Positions 26,820 to 37,276 are shown, counted from the first letter of the stretch. The stretch is 64,000 nt of DNA from Mycobacterium sp. 852002-51971_SCH5477799-a (GCF_001667145.1 NZ_LZIF01000044.1:1-64000), one strand, 5' to 3'. Numbers and translations are program-made. Notes: generated by a model from the sequence alone, not told the origin.

Positions 26820-27581
26820 TCAGCCCCAGCGGGCCAGCAACTCCTTGGCCCGCGTCGCCAGCGCTGCCTGCAGGAACGGCCCGAAGCTGATGCGCGCCAC
26901 ACCCAACGGACCGAAGGGCGCCGGGTCGTCCTGGTCGGGCAGCGCGATCGCGTTGACCGGCAACTCCAACTCGGCGGTCAAGCGCCGCAACGTGTCGGGG
27001 TCGTGGCGACCCACCGGGTACAACACATCGGCGCCGGCGGCCGCCGCCTGATTCAGGCGCGCCACCGCCCGTTCGACGCGATCGGACGCCTCGCCGTCCT
27101 GGCGCAGGAACAGATCCGTCCGGGCATTGATGACGACGTGCACCCCGGCCGCGTCGGCGGCCGACCGCAGCTCGCCGACCAACGCGGCGTGTTCGTCGGC
27201 CGACCGCAACCGCTTGCCCTCCGAATGCACGGTGTCTTCGATGTTGAGCCCGACGGCGCCGACGCTCAGCAGGCCCTCGATCAGCCGGGCCGCCGACTGC
27301 CCGTACCCGGATTCGATGTCCACCGATATCGGGACGTCGACGGCGGCGGTGATCTGTGCGACCCGGGTGAGGACGTCGTCAAACGACATGCCCTCGTTGT
27401 CGGGTTTGCCGATCGAGTCCGCCATCGGGTGACTGCCCACGGTCAGGGCGGCGAATCCGGCGTCGGTCGCCAGCCGCGCCGACCAGGCATCCCACACGGT
27501 CGGCAGGATGACCGGGTCGCCCGGCCGATGCAGTTCCAGCAGCGTGGCGGCCCGCTCGGCCGGTGTGGTGCGTCCCGTCAT
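26820..27581 (-). CDS. Isocitrate lyase/PEP mutase family protein
   Basis: A 253-residue TIM-barrel protein of the ICL/PEP-mutase family. Features are PTVWDAWSARLATDAGFAALTVGS, VPISVDIESGYG (the metal-binding Asp/Glu strand), GAVGLNIEDTV and VINARTDLFLR. The ICL catalytic KKCGH loop is absent, so it is not isocitrate lyase. Related proteins include methylisocitrate lyases, oxaloacetate decarboxylases and carboxyPEP mutases; the reaction here is open. ATG 27581 follows GGGAG. It is a minus-strand gene at an otherwise plus-strand junction, absent as I recall from H37Rv here. Confidence 0.83.
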   Translation of the reverse strand: MTGRTTPAERAATLLELHRPGDPVILPTVWDAWSARLATDAGFAALTVGSHPMADSIGKPDNEGMSFDDVLTRVAQITAAVDVPISVDIESGYGQSAARLIEGLLSVGAVGLNIEDTVHSEGKRLRSADEHAALVGELRSAADAAGVHVVINARTDLFLRQDGEASDRVERAVARLNQAAAAGADVLYPVGRHDPDTLRRLTAELELPVNAIALPDQDDPAPFGPLGVARISFGPFLQAALATRAKELLARWG

Positions 27582-27687
27582 AGGTGTCTGCTCCCTCGGC
27601 ATCCGGGCTCAACGGACTGACGTGTGGCGTGTGCCGTGGATAGTATCGAGGGCGTACTGTGATCCGAAACACTGCCGAGGAGATCCG

Positions 27688-27993
27688 TTGACGAGCACGA
27701 CTGGCACGACCGAATTCGCCGAACTCCACGACCTCATCGGCGGCCTGCGGCGGTGCGTGAGTTCCCTGCGGGCCCGATACGGTGACAGCCCGGCCATGCG
27801 GCGCATCGTCATCGACGCCGACCGCATCATGTCCGACGTCGACCTGCTCGACACCGACGTGTCCGAATTGGACCTGGCCGGCGCCACCGTGCAGCAGTCC
27901 GGCGAGAAGATCGTCATTCCAGACACCCAGTACGACAGCGAATTCTGGCGCGACGTCGACGACGAGGGTGTCGGCGGTCACAACAGGGCCTGA
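27688..27993 (+). CDS. Conserved hypothetical protein (Rv0250c-like)
   Basis: A 101-residue acidic protein from TTG 27688, preceded by GAGGAGA. It is predicted helical at first (ELHDLIGGLRRCVSSLRARYG, SPAMRRIVIDADRIMSDVDLLD) and ends with a loose acidic tail including DSEFWRDVDDEG. No known domain was recognised. It lies immediately upstream of the Sdh1 operon but is separated from it by an intrinsic terminator, so the two may be only partly coupled. Confidence 0.72.
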   Translation: MTSTTGTTEFAELHDLIGGLRRCVSSLRARYGDSPAMRRIVIDADRIMSDVDLLDTDVSELDLAGATVQQSGEKIVIPDTQYDSEFWRDVDDEGVGGHNRA

Positions 27994-28000
27994 ACAACCC

Positions 28001-28024
28001 AAGCCCCCCAGAAAAGGGGGGCTT
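28001..28024 (+). terminator. Intrinsic terminator after the Rv0250c-like gene
   Basis: AAGCCCCCC (28001-28009) pairs with GGGGGGCTT (28016-28024) around AGAAAA, just after the stop at 27993. It stands before the sdhC start at 28075, so it may also attenuate read-through into the sdh genes. Confidence 0.8.
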
Positions 28025-28074
28025 TCCTCTGTGTACCCTTCGACCTACAGCCCGTTCGAAGAGGAACACACTAA

Positions 28075-28902
28075 ATGAGCGCACCCACGGCGAACCGTCC
28101 TGCGTCCGGTGTCTTTTCACCCACGCGCGCCCGTATCCAGCAACGCACCCTGCGCACCGACCGGTGGTGGATGTCGCCCCTGCGAATCGATCTCGGCTTC
28201 GCCGCTTTCCTTATATATGCGACAGCGCGAGCGTTCCAACAGAATTACTTCTTCGTCCCCAAATACCACTACCTGACGCCGTTCTACTCGCCCTGTGTGA
28301 GCAAGGGTTGCGGTGAGGCCGGCGACATCTGGCCGCAGTTCCTGCCCGACGTGTGGTGGCTGCCGTACGCGGCGCTATCGCTGCCGTTTCTGCTGCTGTT
28401 CCGGTTGACCTGCTACTACTACCGCGGCGCCTACTACCGCACGGTGTGGCAGTCGCCCAGCGCCTGCGCCGTGGCCGAGCCGCGCGCACACTACACCGGC
28501 GAGACGAGGTTCCCCCTGATCATCCAGAACACGCACCGGTACTTCTTCTACATCGCCGGCATCATCTCGGTGATCAACACCTACGACGCCATCGTCGCTT
28601 TCCACTCCGACAGCGGGCCCGGCGGATTCGGTTTCGGTCTGGGCAATCTGATCCTGCTCGGCAACGTCATCATGCTCTGGATCTACACGCTGTCCTGCCA
28701 CTCCTGCCGGCACGTGACCGGCGGGCGGCTCAAGCATTTCTCCAAGCACCCTGTGCGGTACTGGATCTGGACACAGGTCAGTGTCATCAACACCCGACAC
28801 AAGATGTACGCCTGGATCACGCTGGGCACGCTGATGCTCACCGACTTCTACGTCGCGCTAGTAGCCAGCGGTACCATTCCTGACCTGAGATTTATTGGCT
28901 GA
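28075..28902 (+). CDS. sdhC: Succinate dehydrogenase 1 membrane anchor subunit
   Basis: A 275-residue membrane protein with about five hydrophobic helices, starting around residues 38, 95, 153, 190 and 245. It has conserved His and Cys-rich segments (NTHRYFFYIAG, YTLSCHSCRHVTGG). It is the fused anchor of the mycobacterial Sdh1 complex (Rv0249c), which passes electrons from succinate to menaquinone. SdhA and SdhB follow. The GAGGA site is 12 bp before ATG 28075. Confidence 0.9.
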   Translation: MSAPTANRPASGVFSPTRARIQQRTLRTDRWWMSPLRIDLGFAAFLIYATARAFQQNYFFVPKYHYLTPFYSPCVSKGCGEAGDIWPQFLPDVWWLPYAALSLPFLLLFRLTCYYYRGAYYRTVWQSPSACAVAEPRAHYTGETRFPLIIQNTHRYFFYIAGIISVINTYDAIVAFHSDSGPGGFGFGLGNLILLGNVIMLWIYTLSCHSCRHVTGGRLKHFSKHPVRYWIWTQVSVINTRHKMYAWITLGTLMLTDFYVALVASGTIPDLRFIG

Positions 28903-28945
28903 CAAGCCATTTCGAAATTAATCAGAATTTAGTAGCGAGGGTTTC

Positions 28946-30865
28946 ATGGTCGAAATCGAGCGGCACACCTACGACGTGGTCGTGATCGGTGCCGGCGGCG
29001 CCGGGCTGCGTGCGGTTATCGAAGCGCGCGAACGGGGTCTGCGGGTCGCGGTGGTGTGCAAGTCGCTGTTCGGCAAGGCCCACACGGTGATGGCCGAGGG
29101 TGGCTGCGCGGCGTCCATGGGCAACACCAACCCGAAGGACAACTGGACGACCCACTTCGGCGACACGATGCGCGGGGGGAAATTCCTCAACAACTGGCGC
29201 ATGGCAGAACTGCACGCCAAGGAAGCCCCGGACCGCGTCTGGGAGCTGGAAACCTATGGCGCGCTGTTCGATCGCCTCAAGGACGGAAAGATCAGCCAGC
29301 GCAACTTCGGCGGGCACACCTACCCCCGGCTGGCCCACGTCGGTGACCGCACCGGCCTGGAGCTGATCCGCACCATGCAGCAGAAGATCGTGTCGCTGCA
29401 GCAGGAGGATTTCGCCGAGCTTGGCGACTACGAAGCCCGGATCCGCGTGTTCGCCGAAACCACGATCACCGAGCTGATCAAGGACGGCGACGCGATCGCC
29501 GGGGCGTTCGGCTACATCCGCGAAAGCGGAAACTTCATCTTGTTCGAGGCGCCCGCGGTGGTGCTGGCCACCGGCGGGATCGGCAAGTCGTTCAAGGTCA
29601 CCTCGAACTCGTGGGAGTACACCGGCGACGGCCACGCTCTGGCCCTGCGGGCGGGCGCGTCGCTGATCAACATGGAGTTCGTCCAATTCCACCCGACGGG
29701 CATGGTGTGGCCGCCGAGTGTGAAGGGGATCCTGGTCACCGAGGGCGTTCGCGGCGACGGTGGGGTGCTGAAGAACTCCGACGACAAGCGGTTCATGTTC
29801 GATTACATCCCGTCGGTGTTCAAGGGGCAGTACGCCGAGTCCGAACAAGAAGCCGATCAGTGGCTCAAGGACAACGACTCAGCCCGCCGCACCCCGGACC
29901 TGCTGCCGCGCGACGAGGTCGCGCGCGCGATCAACTCCGAGGTCAAGGCCGGACGGGGCAGCCCACACGGCGGCGTATTCCTCGACATCGCGTCGCGGCT
30001 GACGCCGGCGGAGATCAATCGCCGCCTGCCGTCGATGTACCACCAGTTCAAGGAGCTGGCCGGCGTCGACATCACCAAGGAGCCGATGGAAGTCGGGCCG
30101 ACCTGCCACTACGTGATGGGCGGCGTCGAGGTGGACGCCGACACCGGCGCCGCCACGGTCCCCGGGCTCTTCGCCGCCGGCGAATGCTCCGGCGGCATGC
30201 ACGGCTCGAACCGGCTGGGCGGCAACTCACTGTCGGACCTGCTGGTGTTCGGCCGGCGGGCCGGTTTGGGCGCGGCCGACTACGTGCGGGCCTTGAGCAG
30301 CCGTCCGGCGATCGCCGACGACGCCGTCGAGGCGGCGGCGAAGCGGGCGCTGTTGCCCTTCGAGGCGCCGGCCAACGGCGCCGCCGGGGAGAACCCCTAC
30401 ACCCTGCAGCTGGAACTGCAACAGTCGATGAACGACCTGGTGGGCATCATCCGTAAGTCCGACGAGATCACGGAGGCCCTGGCGCGGCTCGACAAGCTGC
30501 GGGCGCGGTTCAAGAACCTCCACGTGGAGGGGCAGCGCCGCTACAACCCGGCCTGGAACCTCGCCATCGACCTGCGCAACATGCTGCTGGTCAGCGAGTG
30601 TGTCGCCAAGGCCGCGCTGCAGCGCACCGAGAGCCGCGGCGGACACACCCGCGACGACCATCCGTCGATGGACTCGTCGTGGCGCAAGGTGCTGCTGGTG
30701 TGCGAGGCGGCCGACAGCGACGACGTGATCCCCGACATCACCATCACGAAGAAGGATCAGACGCCGATGCGGCCTGATCTGCTGGAGCTGTTCGACATCG
30801 CCGAGCTGGAGAAGTACTACACCGACGAAGAACTCGCCGGGCACCCAGGACGGAGTGGCAAATGA
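28946..30865 (+). CDS. sdhA: Succinate dehydrogenase 1 flavoprotein subunit
   Basis: A 639-residue flavoprotein. VVVIGAGGAGLRA is the FAD-binding fold, and HTVMAEGG holds the His (46) that usually binds FAD covalently. EFVQFHPTGM and TEGVRGDGG form the substrate site, and NRLGGNSLSDLLVFGRRAG is the capping signature. It oxidises succinate to fumarate on the cytoplasmic face. SdhB overlaps its stop by 4 bp. Position matches Rv0248c. A 43-bp AT-rich gap separates it from the anchor gene. Confidence 0.95.
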   Translation: MVEIERHTYDVVVIGAGGAGLRAVIEARERGLRVAVVCKSLFGKAHTVMAEGGCAASMGNTNPKDNWTTHFGDTMRGGKFLNNWRMAELHAKEAPDRVWELETYGALFDRLKDGKISQRNFGGHTYPRLAHVGDRTGLELIRTMQQKIVSLQQEDFAELGDYEARIRVFAETTITELIKDGDAIAGAFGYIRESGNFILFEAPAVVLATGGIGKSFKVTSNSWEYTGDGHALALRAGASLINMEFVQFHPTGMVWPPSVKGILVTEGVRGDGGVLKNSDDKRFMFDYIPSVFKGQYAESEQEADQWLKDNDSARRTPDLLPRDEVARAINSEVKAGRGSPHGGVFLDIASRLTPAEINRRLPSMYHQFKELAGVDITKEPMEVGPTCHYVMGGVEVDADTGAATVPGLFAAGECSGGMHGSNRLGGNSLSDLLVFGRRAGLGAADYVRALSSRPAIADDAVEAAAKRALLPFEAPANGAAGENPYTLQLELQQSMNDLVGIIRKSDEITEALARLDKLRARFKNLHVEGQRRYNPAWNLAIDLRNMLLVSECVAKAALQRTESRGGHTRDDHPSMDSSWRKVLLVCEAADSDDVIPDITITKKDQTPMRPDLLELFDIAELEKYYTDEELAGHPGRSGK

Positions 30866-31608
30866 CCTACAACGCGACGATGCGGGTGTGGCGCGGCGAT
30901 GACGCCGACGGTGGTCTGCAGGACTTCACGGTTGAGGTCAACGAGGGCGAGGTCGTCCTCGACATCATCCACCGCCTGCAGCAGACCCAGACGCCCGACC
31001 TGGCGGTGCGGTGGAACTGCAAAGCGGGCAAGTGTGGCTCCTGCTCGGCGGAGATCAACGGCAAGCCGCGGCTGCTCTGCATGACCCGGATGTCCACGTT
31101 CGCCGAGGACGAGGTCGTCACGGTCACACCGCTGCGGACGTTCCCGGTGATTCGTGACCTGGTCACCGACGTTTCGTTCAACTACGAAAAGGCCCGCGAG
31201 ATACCGTCTTTCGCGCCGCCGAAGGACCTGCAGCCCGGGGAGTACCGGATGGCGCAGGAAGACGTCGGACGCTCCCAGGAGTTCCGCAAGTGCATCGAGT
31301 GCTTCCTGTGCCAGAACGTGTGCCACGTGGTGCGCGACCACGAAGAGAACAAGAAGGCGTTCGCCGGCCCGCGCTTCCTGATGCGGATCGCCGAGCTGGA
31401 GATGCACCCGCTGGACACCCGCGACCGGCGCAACGACGCTCAGGACGAGCATGGGCTGGGCTACTGCAACATCACCAAGTGCTGCACCGAGGTCTGCCCG
31501 GAAAACATCAAGATCACCGACAACGCGCTGATTCCGATGAAAGAGCGGGTCGCCGACCGCAAGTACGACCCGGTGGTGTGGCTCGGTAACAAGCTGTTCC
31601 GTCGCTGA
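30862..31608 (+). CDS. sdhB: Succinate dehydrogenase 1 iron-sulfur subunit
   Basis: A 248-residue iron-sulfur protein with three clusters: [2Fe-2S] ligands in CKAGKCGSC plus the later LLCM; [4Fe-4S] ligands in CIECFLCQNVC; and a third set in CNITKCCTEVCP. It relays electrons from SdhA to the quinone site. ATGA overlap with sdhA indicates translational coupling. It ends the operon; a small CCGCCG/CGGCGG hairpin at 31665-31680 lies 57 bp after the stop. Confidence 0.95.
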   Translation: MTYNATMRVWRGDDADGGLQDFTVEVNEGEVVLDIIHRLQQTQTPDLAVRWNCKAGKCGSCSAEINGKPRLLCMTRMSTFAEDEVVTVTPLRTFPVIRDLVTDVSFNYEKAREIPSFAPPKDLQPGEYRMAQEDVGRSQEFRKCIECFLCQNVCHVVRDHEENKKAFAGPRFLMRIAELEMHPLDTRDRRNDAQDEHGLGYCNITKCCTEVCPENIKITDNALIPMKERVADRKYDPVVWLGNKLFRR

Positions 31609-31705
31609 GCCGCCGGGCGTTAAGGTCCGGGCGGCTTCGGGTAGCCGAACTGCGTCCTGTCGCGCCGCCGGCAACGGCGGTCGAGTGACGACCGGAAGGC
31701 AGTGA

Positions 31706-32399
<694 letters not shown>

Positions 32400-32467
32400 C
32401 TAGAGCCGGAGACGGGACTTGTCGGATTTGACCCTACCCGGCGTCACTCGCCCGGGCGCGGCCACCC

Positions 32468-33499
32468 TTACCCGTTTTCTAAGCGTTCTGCCGAATATCC
32501 GTGCGCCGCGGCGACATCCGGATGGGCCCGCAGTCTGCTCTTCCACGCGTTGCGGCCGTAGACCGCAAAGATCGGATCCGATGGATCGTCCACCCGCCGC
32601 GCGCGTGCCTCGAGTTCTTCGGGCAGCGACAGCACCGGTATCCGCGCATCCAAGCGGGGGTTGAAGAAGAAGGGCACCGAGATGCGGTCGGTAGCCGGCC
32701 CCCGCAGGTTGACGCGGTGCTCGGTGGCCCGTAGGTAGCCGCGCGTCGCCACCTCCAGTAGTTCACCGATGTTGACGATGAATGCGCCCTCGCGCGGCGC
32801 CACGTCGATCCAGCCGCCGTTCGAATGTCGTCCTCCGGGCAGCCGCACCTGCAGGCCCCTGCTGCCCGGCTCGGCCAACAACAGCGTCAGCACCCCGGAG
32901 TCGCGGTGCGCGCCCACGCCCTGCGGGCTGGCCGCGCCGCCGGGGTAGCGGATGATCTTGATCAGCGTGGCCGGCGCGTCGGCGAAGGCCGCGTCGAACA
33001 CATCGGCCGGACTGCCCAGCGACGTCGCCCAGTGCTGCAGCAGCGTGCGGGCCACCGTGGACAGCGCGGCGTCCCACTCCCCGACGATCCCGGGCAGGTC
33101 CGGCAGCGCGGCCGGCCACTGGTTGGGCCCCTGCAGCCACCGATAGTCGGACCCGTCCAGCCCACCGATCGGCGTGCGCTCCGGCCCGACGTCGATCTGC
33201 TCGCGCCAATCGACCTTGCCGCGAGTCAACTCGCCGCCGAGCCGGGTGTAGCCGCGGAAATGGGGGCTGCGCACCATCGCGACGGCGTCCTTGTCCCGTT
33301 GCGGCAACGCGAAGAGCCGGCGGGCGGCGTCCAGGACCCGCGTCACCAAATCCGGCGGTACGTCGTGACCGGTGAGGTAGAAGAACCCGATTTCGTGGCC
33401 GGCCGCGCGCAGGCCGTCCCGCAGGCGGCCCGGGTCGGCCCGCAGGTCCACCGTGGCCAGCTCCGGGGGCGGCACAGTGACGGCGGGCACATCGGTCAT
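32468..33499 (-). CDS. Isopenicillin-N-synthase-like 2OG-Fe(II) oxygenase
   Basis: A 343-residue enzyme with an N-terminal DIOX_N segment (LRAAGHEIGFFYLTGHDV) and the double-stranded beta-helix. Iron ligands are His198 and Asp200 (GVGAHRDSG) and His261 (TEHRV). The 2-oxoglutarate anchor is Arg272/Ser274 (DRISVPFF). The family does hydroxylation, desaturation or ethylene-type chemistry; the substrate here is unknown. It lies upstream of the flavin reductase on the same strand with an 83-bp gap. It is an insertion relative to the remembered H37Rv order. Confidence 0.87.
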   Translation of the reverse strand: MTDVPAVTVPPPELATVDLRADPGRLRDGLRAAGHEIGFFYLTGHDVPPDLVTRVLDAARRLFALPQRDKDAVAMVRSPHFRGYTRLGGELTRGKVDWREQIDVGPERTPIGGLDGSDYRWLQGPNQWPAALPDLPGIVGEWDAALSTVARTLLQHWATSLGSPADVFDAAFADAPATLIKIIRYPGGAASPQGVGAHRDSGVLTLLLAEPGSRGLQVRLPGGRHSNGGWIDVAPREGAFIVNIGELLEVATRGYLRATEHRVNLRGPATDRISVPFFFNPRLDARIPVLSLPEELEARARRVDDPSDPIFAVYGRNAWKSRLRAHPDVAAAHGYSAERLENG

Positions 33500-33553
33500 G
33501 CGCGCATCATCGCCGCAGGTAGATCGGATTTCAACGGCATGACCAGCAGCTTC

Positions 33554-33567
33554 CCAACCGGTTGGTT
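33554..33567. promoter_or_regulatory. Operator-like palindrome upstream of fadE5
   Basis: CCAACCGGTTGG (33554-33565) is a perfect 12-bp palindrome, and CCAACCGGTTGGTT matches the fadE6 element in 12 of 14 bases. It lies 133 bp before fadE5 and 55 bp before the 2OG oxygenase start, so it could control either. A second inverted repeat, GTTAC/GTAAC at 33634-33649, lies closer to fadE5. Confidence 0.5.
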
Positions 33568-33699
33568 AATTAGGTAATGAAATCTAGCTCACATTGACTT
33601 GCATACCACTGACGCGAGCGATATTTTAGTGTTGTTACTGGTGGGTAACTTAGACCTAGTACCCAACCACAAGTGGCATTCTCAACGAGGAGGACCGTA

Positions 33700-35535
33700 G
33701 TGAGCCACTACAAGAGCAACGTCCGCGACCAAGTATTCAACTTGTTCGAAGTTCTGGGCGTTGACAAGGCGCTGGGCCAGGGCGAATACGCCGACCTGGA
33801 CGCCGAAACAGCCCAAGAAATGCTGAGCGAGATCAGCCGACTGGCCGAGGGGCCGGTCGCGGACTCCTTCGTCGAGGGTGACCGCAATCCGCCGGTCTTC
33901 GACCCGAAGACGCACTCGGTGACGCTGCCGGATTCCTTCAAGAAGTCCGTCCAGGCCGTCATCGAGGCGGGTTGGGACAAGGTCGGTCTTGACGAGGCTC
34001 TGGGCGGAGTGCCCGCGCCCAAGGCGCTGCTGTGGGCTTTGCACGAACATCTTCTGGGTGCCAACCCGGCGGTGTGGATGTACGCCGGTGGGGCTGGCTT
34101 CGCCCAGATCCTTCACCACCTCGGCACCGACGAGCAGAAGAAGTGGGCCGAGCTGGCCGCCGAGCGCGGCTGGGGGTCGACCATGGTGCTCACCGAGCCG
34201 GACGCCGGCTCCGACGTGGGCGCCGGGCGGACCAAGGCAGTCCAGCAGGAGGACGGTTCGTGGCACATCGACGGTGTGAAGCGATTCATCACCTCCGCCG
34301 ACTCCGGCGACCTGTTCGAAAACATCTTCCACCTGGTGTTGGCGCGCCCCGAGGGCGCCGGACCTGGCACCAAGGGCCTGTCGCTGTTCTTCGTGCCAAA
34401 GTTCCTGTTCGACTTCGAGACCGGTGAACTGGGCGAGCGCAACGGCGTCTACGTCACCAACGTCGAGCACAAGATGGGCCTGAAGGTATCGGCGACATGT
34501 GAGCTGAGCTTCGGCCAGCACGATGTCCCCGCCAAGGGCTGGCTGGTCGGCGAGGTACACAACGGCATCGCGCAAATGTTCGAGGTGATCGAGCAGGCCC
34601 GCATGATGGTCGGCACCAAGGCCATCGCGACCCTGTCGACCGGTTACCTGAACGCGCTCGAATACGCCAAGTCTCGCGTCCAGGGTGCCGACATGACCCA
34701 GATGACCGACAAGACCGCACCGCGAGTGACCATCACGCACCACCCGGACGTGCGCCGCTCGCTGATGACCCAGAAGGCCTACGCCGAGGGTCTGCGCGCG
34801 CTGTACCTGTTCACGGCGACCTACCAGGACTCGGCCGTCGCCGAGGCACTGCACGGCGTGGACGCCGAGCTGGCGGTCAAGGTCAACGACCTGATGCTGC
34901 CGGTCGTCAAGGGTGTGGGCTCGGAGCAGGCTTACGCCAAGCTCACCGAGAGCCTGCAGACCTTCGGCGGCTCCGGCTTCCTGCAGGACTACCCGATCGA
35001 GCAGTACATCCGGGACGCCAAGATCGACTCGCTCTACGAGGGCACCACGGCCATCCAGGCGCAGGACTTCTTCTTCCGCAAGATCGTCCGCGACAAGGGC
35101 ACTGCGCTGGCTCACGTGTCCGAGCAGATCCAGAAGTTCGTCGACAGCGAGTCCGGCAACGGGCGGCTGAAGACCGAGCGGGAGCTGCTGGCCAAGGCTC
35201 TGGACGACGTCCAGGCGATGGCGGCGACGCTGACCGGCTACCTGATGGCGGCGCAGGAGGACGTGACCAGCCTGTACAAGGTGGGTCTGGGTTCGGTGCG
35301 CTTCCTGATGAGCGTCGGTGACCTGGTCATCGGCTGGTTGTTGCAGCGCCAGGCGGCGGTTGCCGTGGCGGCGCTCGACGCCGGCGCCAGCGGCGAGGAC
35401 AAGTCCTTCTACGAGGGCAAGATCGCGGTGGCATCGTTCTTCGCCAAGAACTTCCTGCCCCTGCTGACCAGCACTCGCGAGGTCATCGACACGCTGGACA
35501 ACGACATCATGGAGCTCGACGAGGCCGCCTTCTAG
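33700..35535 (+). CDS. fadE5: Acyl-CoA dehydrogenase FadE5
   Basis: A 611-residue acyl-CoA dehydrogenase of the long type, the same length as M. tuberculosis FadE5. [17 protein letters not shown] is the substrate/FAD segment, and [12 protein letters not shown] carries the catalytic base Glu447, the residue number known for FadE5. An extra C-terminal helical domain follows. GTG 33700 has an ideal GAGGAGG site. It oxidises a broad range of acyl-CoAs in beta-oxidation. Two strong terminators follow. Confidence 0.95.
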   Translation: MSHYKSNVRDQVFNLFEVLGVDKALGQGEYADLDAETAQEMLSEISRLAEGPVADSFVEGDRNPPVFDPKTHSVTLPDSFKKSVQAVIEAGWDKVGLDEALGGVPAPKALLWALHEHLLGANPAVWMYAGGAGFAQILHHLGTDEQKKWAELAAERGWGSTMVLTEPDAGSDVGAGRTKAVQQEDGSWHIDGVKRFITSADSGDLFENIFHLVLARPEGAGPGTKGLSLFFVPKFLFDFETGELGERNGVYVTNVEHKMGLKVSATCELSFGQHDVPAKGWLVGEVHNGIAQMFEVIEQARMMVGTKAIATLSTGYLNALEYAKSRVQGADMTQMTDKTAPRVTITHHPDVRRSLMTQKAYAEGLRALYLFTATYQDSAVAEALHGVDAELAVKVNDLMLPVVKGVGSEQAYAKLTESLQTFGGSGFLQDYPIEQYIRDAKIDSLYEGTTAIQAQDFFFRKIVRDKGTALAHVSEQIQKFVDSESGNGRLKTERELLAKALDDVQAMAATLTGYLMAAQEDVTSLYKVGLGSVRFLMSVGDLVIGWLLQRQAAVAVAALDAGASGEDKSFYEGKIAVASFFAKNFLPLLTSTREVIDTLDNDIMELDEAAF

Positions 35536-35556
35536 GCCAACCTCGAACACCACGCG

Positions 35557-35592
35557 CAAATCCCCCGCTTCGACCGCGAAGCGGGGGATTTG
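35557..35592. terminator. Perfect 16-bp-stem terminator after fadE5
   Basis: CAAATCCCCCGCTTCG (35557-35572) pairs perfectly with CGAAGCGGGGGATTTG (35577-35592) around ACCG, 21 bp after the fadE5 stop. The arms end in short A/T runs on both strands, so it can act in both directions. Confidence 0.9.
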
Positions 35593-35635
35593 TCGTTAGG
35601 GAAACCGCGCGCCGAAGCCTCGGGTGCAGCGAAAA

Positions 35636-35675
35636 GGCCGCCGCTGGATCCCCTCACTCCAGCGGCGGCCGTTTT
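35636..35675. terminator. Second intrinsic terminator between fadE5 and fadA2
   Basis: GGCCGCCGCTGGA (35636-35648) pairs with TCCAGCGGCGGCC (35658-35670) and is followed by GTTTTC; AAAA precedes it. It probably works on either strand, shielding fadE5 from fadA2. Confidence 0.85.
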
Positions 35676-35870
35676 CGTACGCCAGTCCGATGGCGACGGG
35701 CCGGCGCTCGCATTCGGGGGATGCCCCGTATTGCCGTCGGGGTCGGGGGGTCAGACCACAACACGGGGCCATCCAGTGGATCGAATACCCGCGCCCTCAT
35801 TCGACTAACCAGGAGTGACCTAACTCATTACCAGCGTCAAGCCCGCGCCGGTGACGCGCCGACGAACCCG
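35676..35870. other. Rest of the fadE5-fadA2 convergent gap
   Basis: After the two terminators the remaining 195 bp show no gene, repeat or obvious RNA element. Short frames here have no ribosome site or recognisable sequence. Confidence 0.5.
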
Positions 35871-37205
35871 TCAGGCCTCCAAAATCGCGGCGACACCCTG
35901 GCCGCCGGCGGCGCAGATCGAGACCAGGGCGCGCACGGTGCCGCCGCCCTTCTGCTCGGCCTTGCGCTGGGCGAGCTGTTTGGACGCCTGGGCCAGGATC
36001 CGGCCGCCGGTGGCCGCGAACGGGTGGCCGGCGGCCAGCGAGGACCCGTTGACATTGAGCTTGGACCGGTCGATCGAACCGAGCGCGGCGTCCAGGCCGA
36101 GGCGTTCCTTGCAGTACTCCTCGGATTCCCACGCCTGCAGGTGACACAGCACCACCGACGCGAACGCCTCATGGATCTCGTAGAAGTCGAAGTCCTGCAG
36201 GCTCAGACCGTTGCGGGCGAGCAGCCGCGGCACCGCGTAGGTCGGGGCCATCAGCAGGCCATCGCGGCCGTTGACGTAGTCGACCGCTGCGGTCTCCGAG
36301 TCCACCAGGTAGGCCAACGGGGTCAACGAATGCGCGGCCGCCCACTCGTCGCTGGCCAGCAGCGCCACCGACGCGCCGTCGGTCAGCGGGGTCGAGTTAC
36401 CGGCCGTCATCGTCGCGTCACCGGCCTTCACGCCGAACACCGGACGCAGCTTCGCTAGCTTCTCCGCCGACGAGTCCGCGCGCAGGTTGTCGTCGCGGTA
36501 CAGCCCCAAGAACGGCGTGACCAGGTCGTCGAAGAACCCGCGGTCGTAGGCGGCGGCCATGTTGCGGTGGCTGGCGGCGGCCAGCTCGTCCTGGGCGACC
36601 CGGCTGATGCCCATCTTCTTGGCGGTCAGCGCCTGGTGTTCCCCCATGGACAGCCCGGTGCGGGGTTCGCTGTTGACCGGGATCTCGACGCCCAGCGTCG
36701 CGGGCAGCGTGCCCGCCAGCTTCAGCCGTTGCACGTTGGACTTGGCGCGGCGCAGCTTGAGCAGCGTGCGGCGCAGGTTGTCGCCCAGACCGATGGGCGC
36801 GTCGGAGGTGGTGTCCACACCGCCGGCGGCGGCCACGTCGTAACGACCCGCCGCGATGCCCTCGGCGGCGTTGACGGCCGCCTGCAGCCCGGTCCCGCAG
36901 GCCTGCTGCAGGTCGAACGCGGGCGTGTGGGACGACAGCTGCGAGCCGAGCACGCATTCACGCGTCAGGTTGAAGTCCCGGCTGTGCTTGAGGACGGCGC
37001 CGCCGACCACCAGGCCCAGCCGTTCGCCGGCCAGCCCGAAGCGATCGACCAGCCCTTCCAGGGCGGCGGTGAACATGTCCTGGTTGGACGCCTCCGCGTA
37101 CGCACCATCGGATCGCGCGAACGGGATGCGGTTGCCGCCGAGGACGGCCACGCGCCGCCGCTCGGAACTGCGTTGTTTGCTTGCCTCAGAACTTGCAGCG
37201 GCCAC
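35871..37205 (-). CDS. fadA2: Acetyl-CoA acetyltransferase/thiolase FadA2
   Basis: The 444-residue product is a thiolase. The nucleophile is Cys103 (DLQQACGTG), HEAFA carries the His, NVNGSSLAAGHPFAATGGR the second His loop, and CAAGGQG the C-terminal Cys. It cleaves 3-ketoacyl-CoA or condenses acetyl-CoA. The start is GTG 37205. It shares a divergent promoter with fabG4; a CTTACT/AGTAAG palindrome lies in the gap. Position matches Rv0243. Confidence 0.94.
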   Translation of the reverse strand: MAAASSEASKQRSSERRRVAVLGGNRIPFARSDGAYAEASNQDMFTAALEGLVDRFGLAGERLGLVVGGAVLKHSRDFNLTRECVLGSQLSSHTPAFDLQQACGTGLQAAVNAAEGIAAGRYDVAAAGGVDTTSDAPIGLGDNLRRTLLKLRRAKSNVQRLKLAGTLPATLGVEIPVNSEPRTGLSMGEHQALTAKKMGISRVAQDELAAASHRNMAAAYDRGFFDDLVTPFLGLYRDDNLRADSSAEKLAKLRPVFGVKAGDATMTAGNSTPLTDGASVALLASDEWAAAHSLTPLAYLVDSETAAVDYVNGRDGLLMAPTYAVPRLLARNGLSLQDFDFYEIHEAFASVVLCHLQAWESEEYCKERLGLDAALGSIDRSKLNVNGSSLAAGHPFAATGGRILAQASKQLAQRKAEQKGGGTVRALVSICAAGGQGVAAILEA

Positions 37206-37276
37206 TATTTTTTCTCCGTGTTTCTGCGGTCTACCGGTTTGGGAATCCCCCGTCTGGGGCCATACTACCCACTGTT

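Noticed and set aside
33682..35559. 625-codon open frame antisense to fadE5
   Set aside because: It mirrors fadE5 almost end to end. Its His/Gln/Val/Asp-rich product has no family features; long antisense frames are expected in high-GC genes with strong third-position bias.
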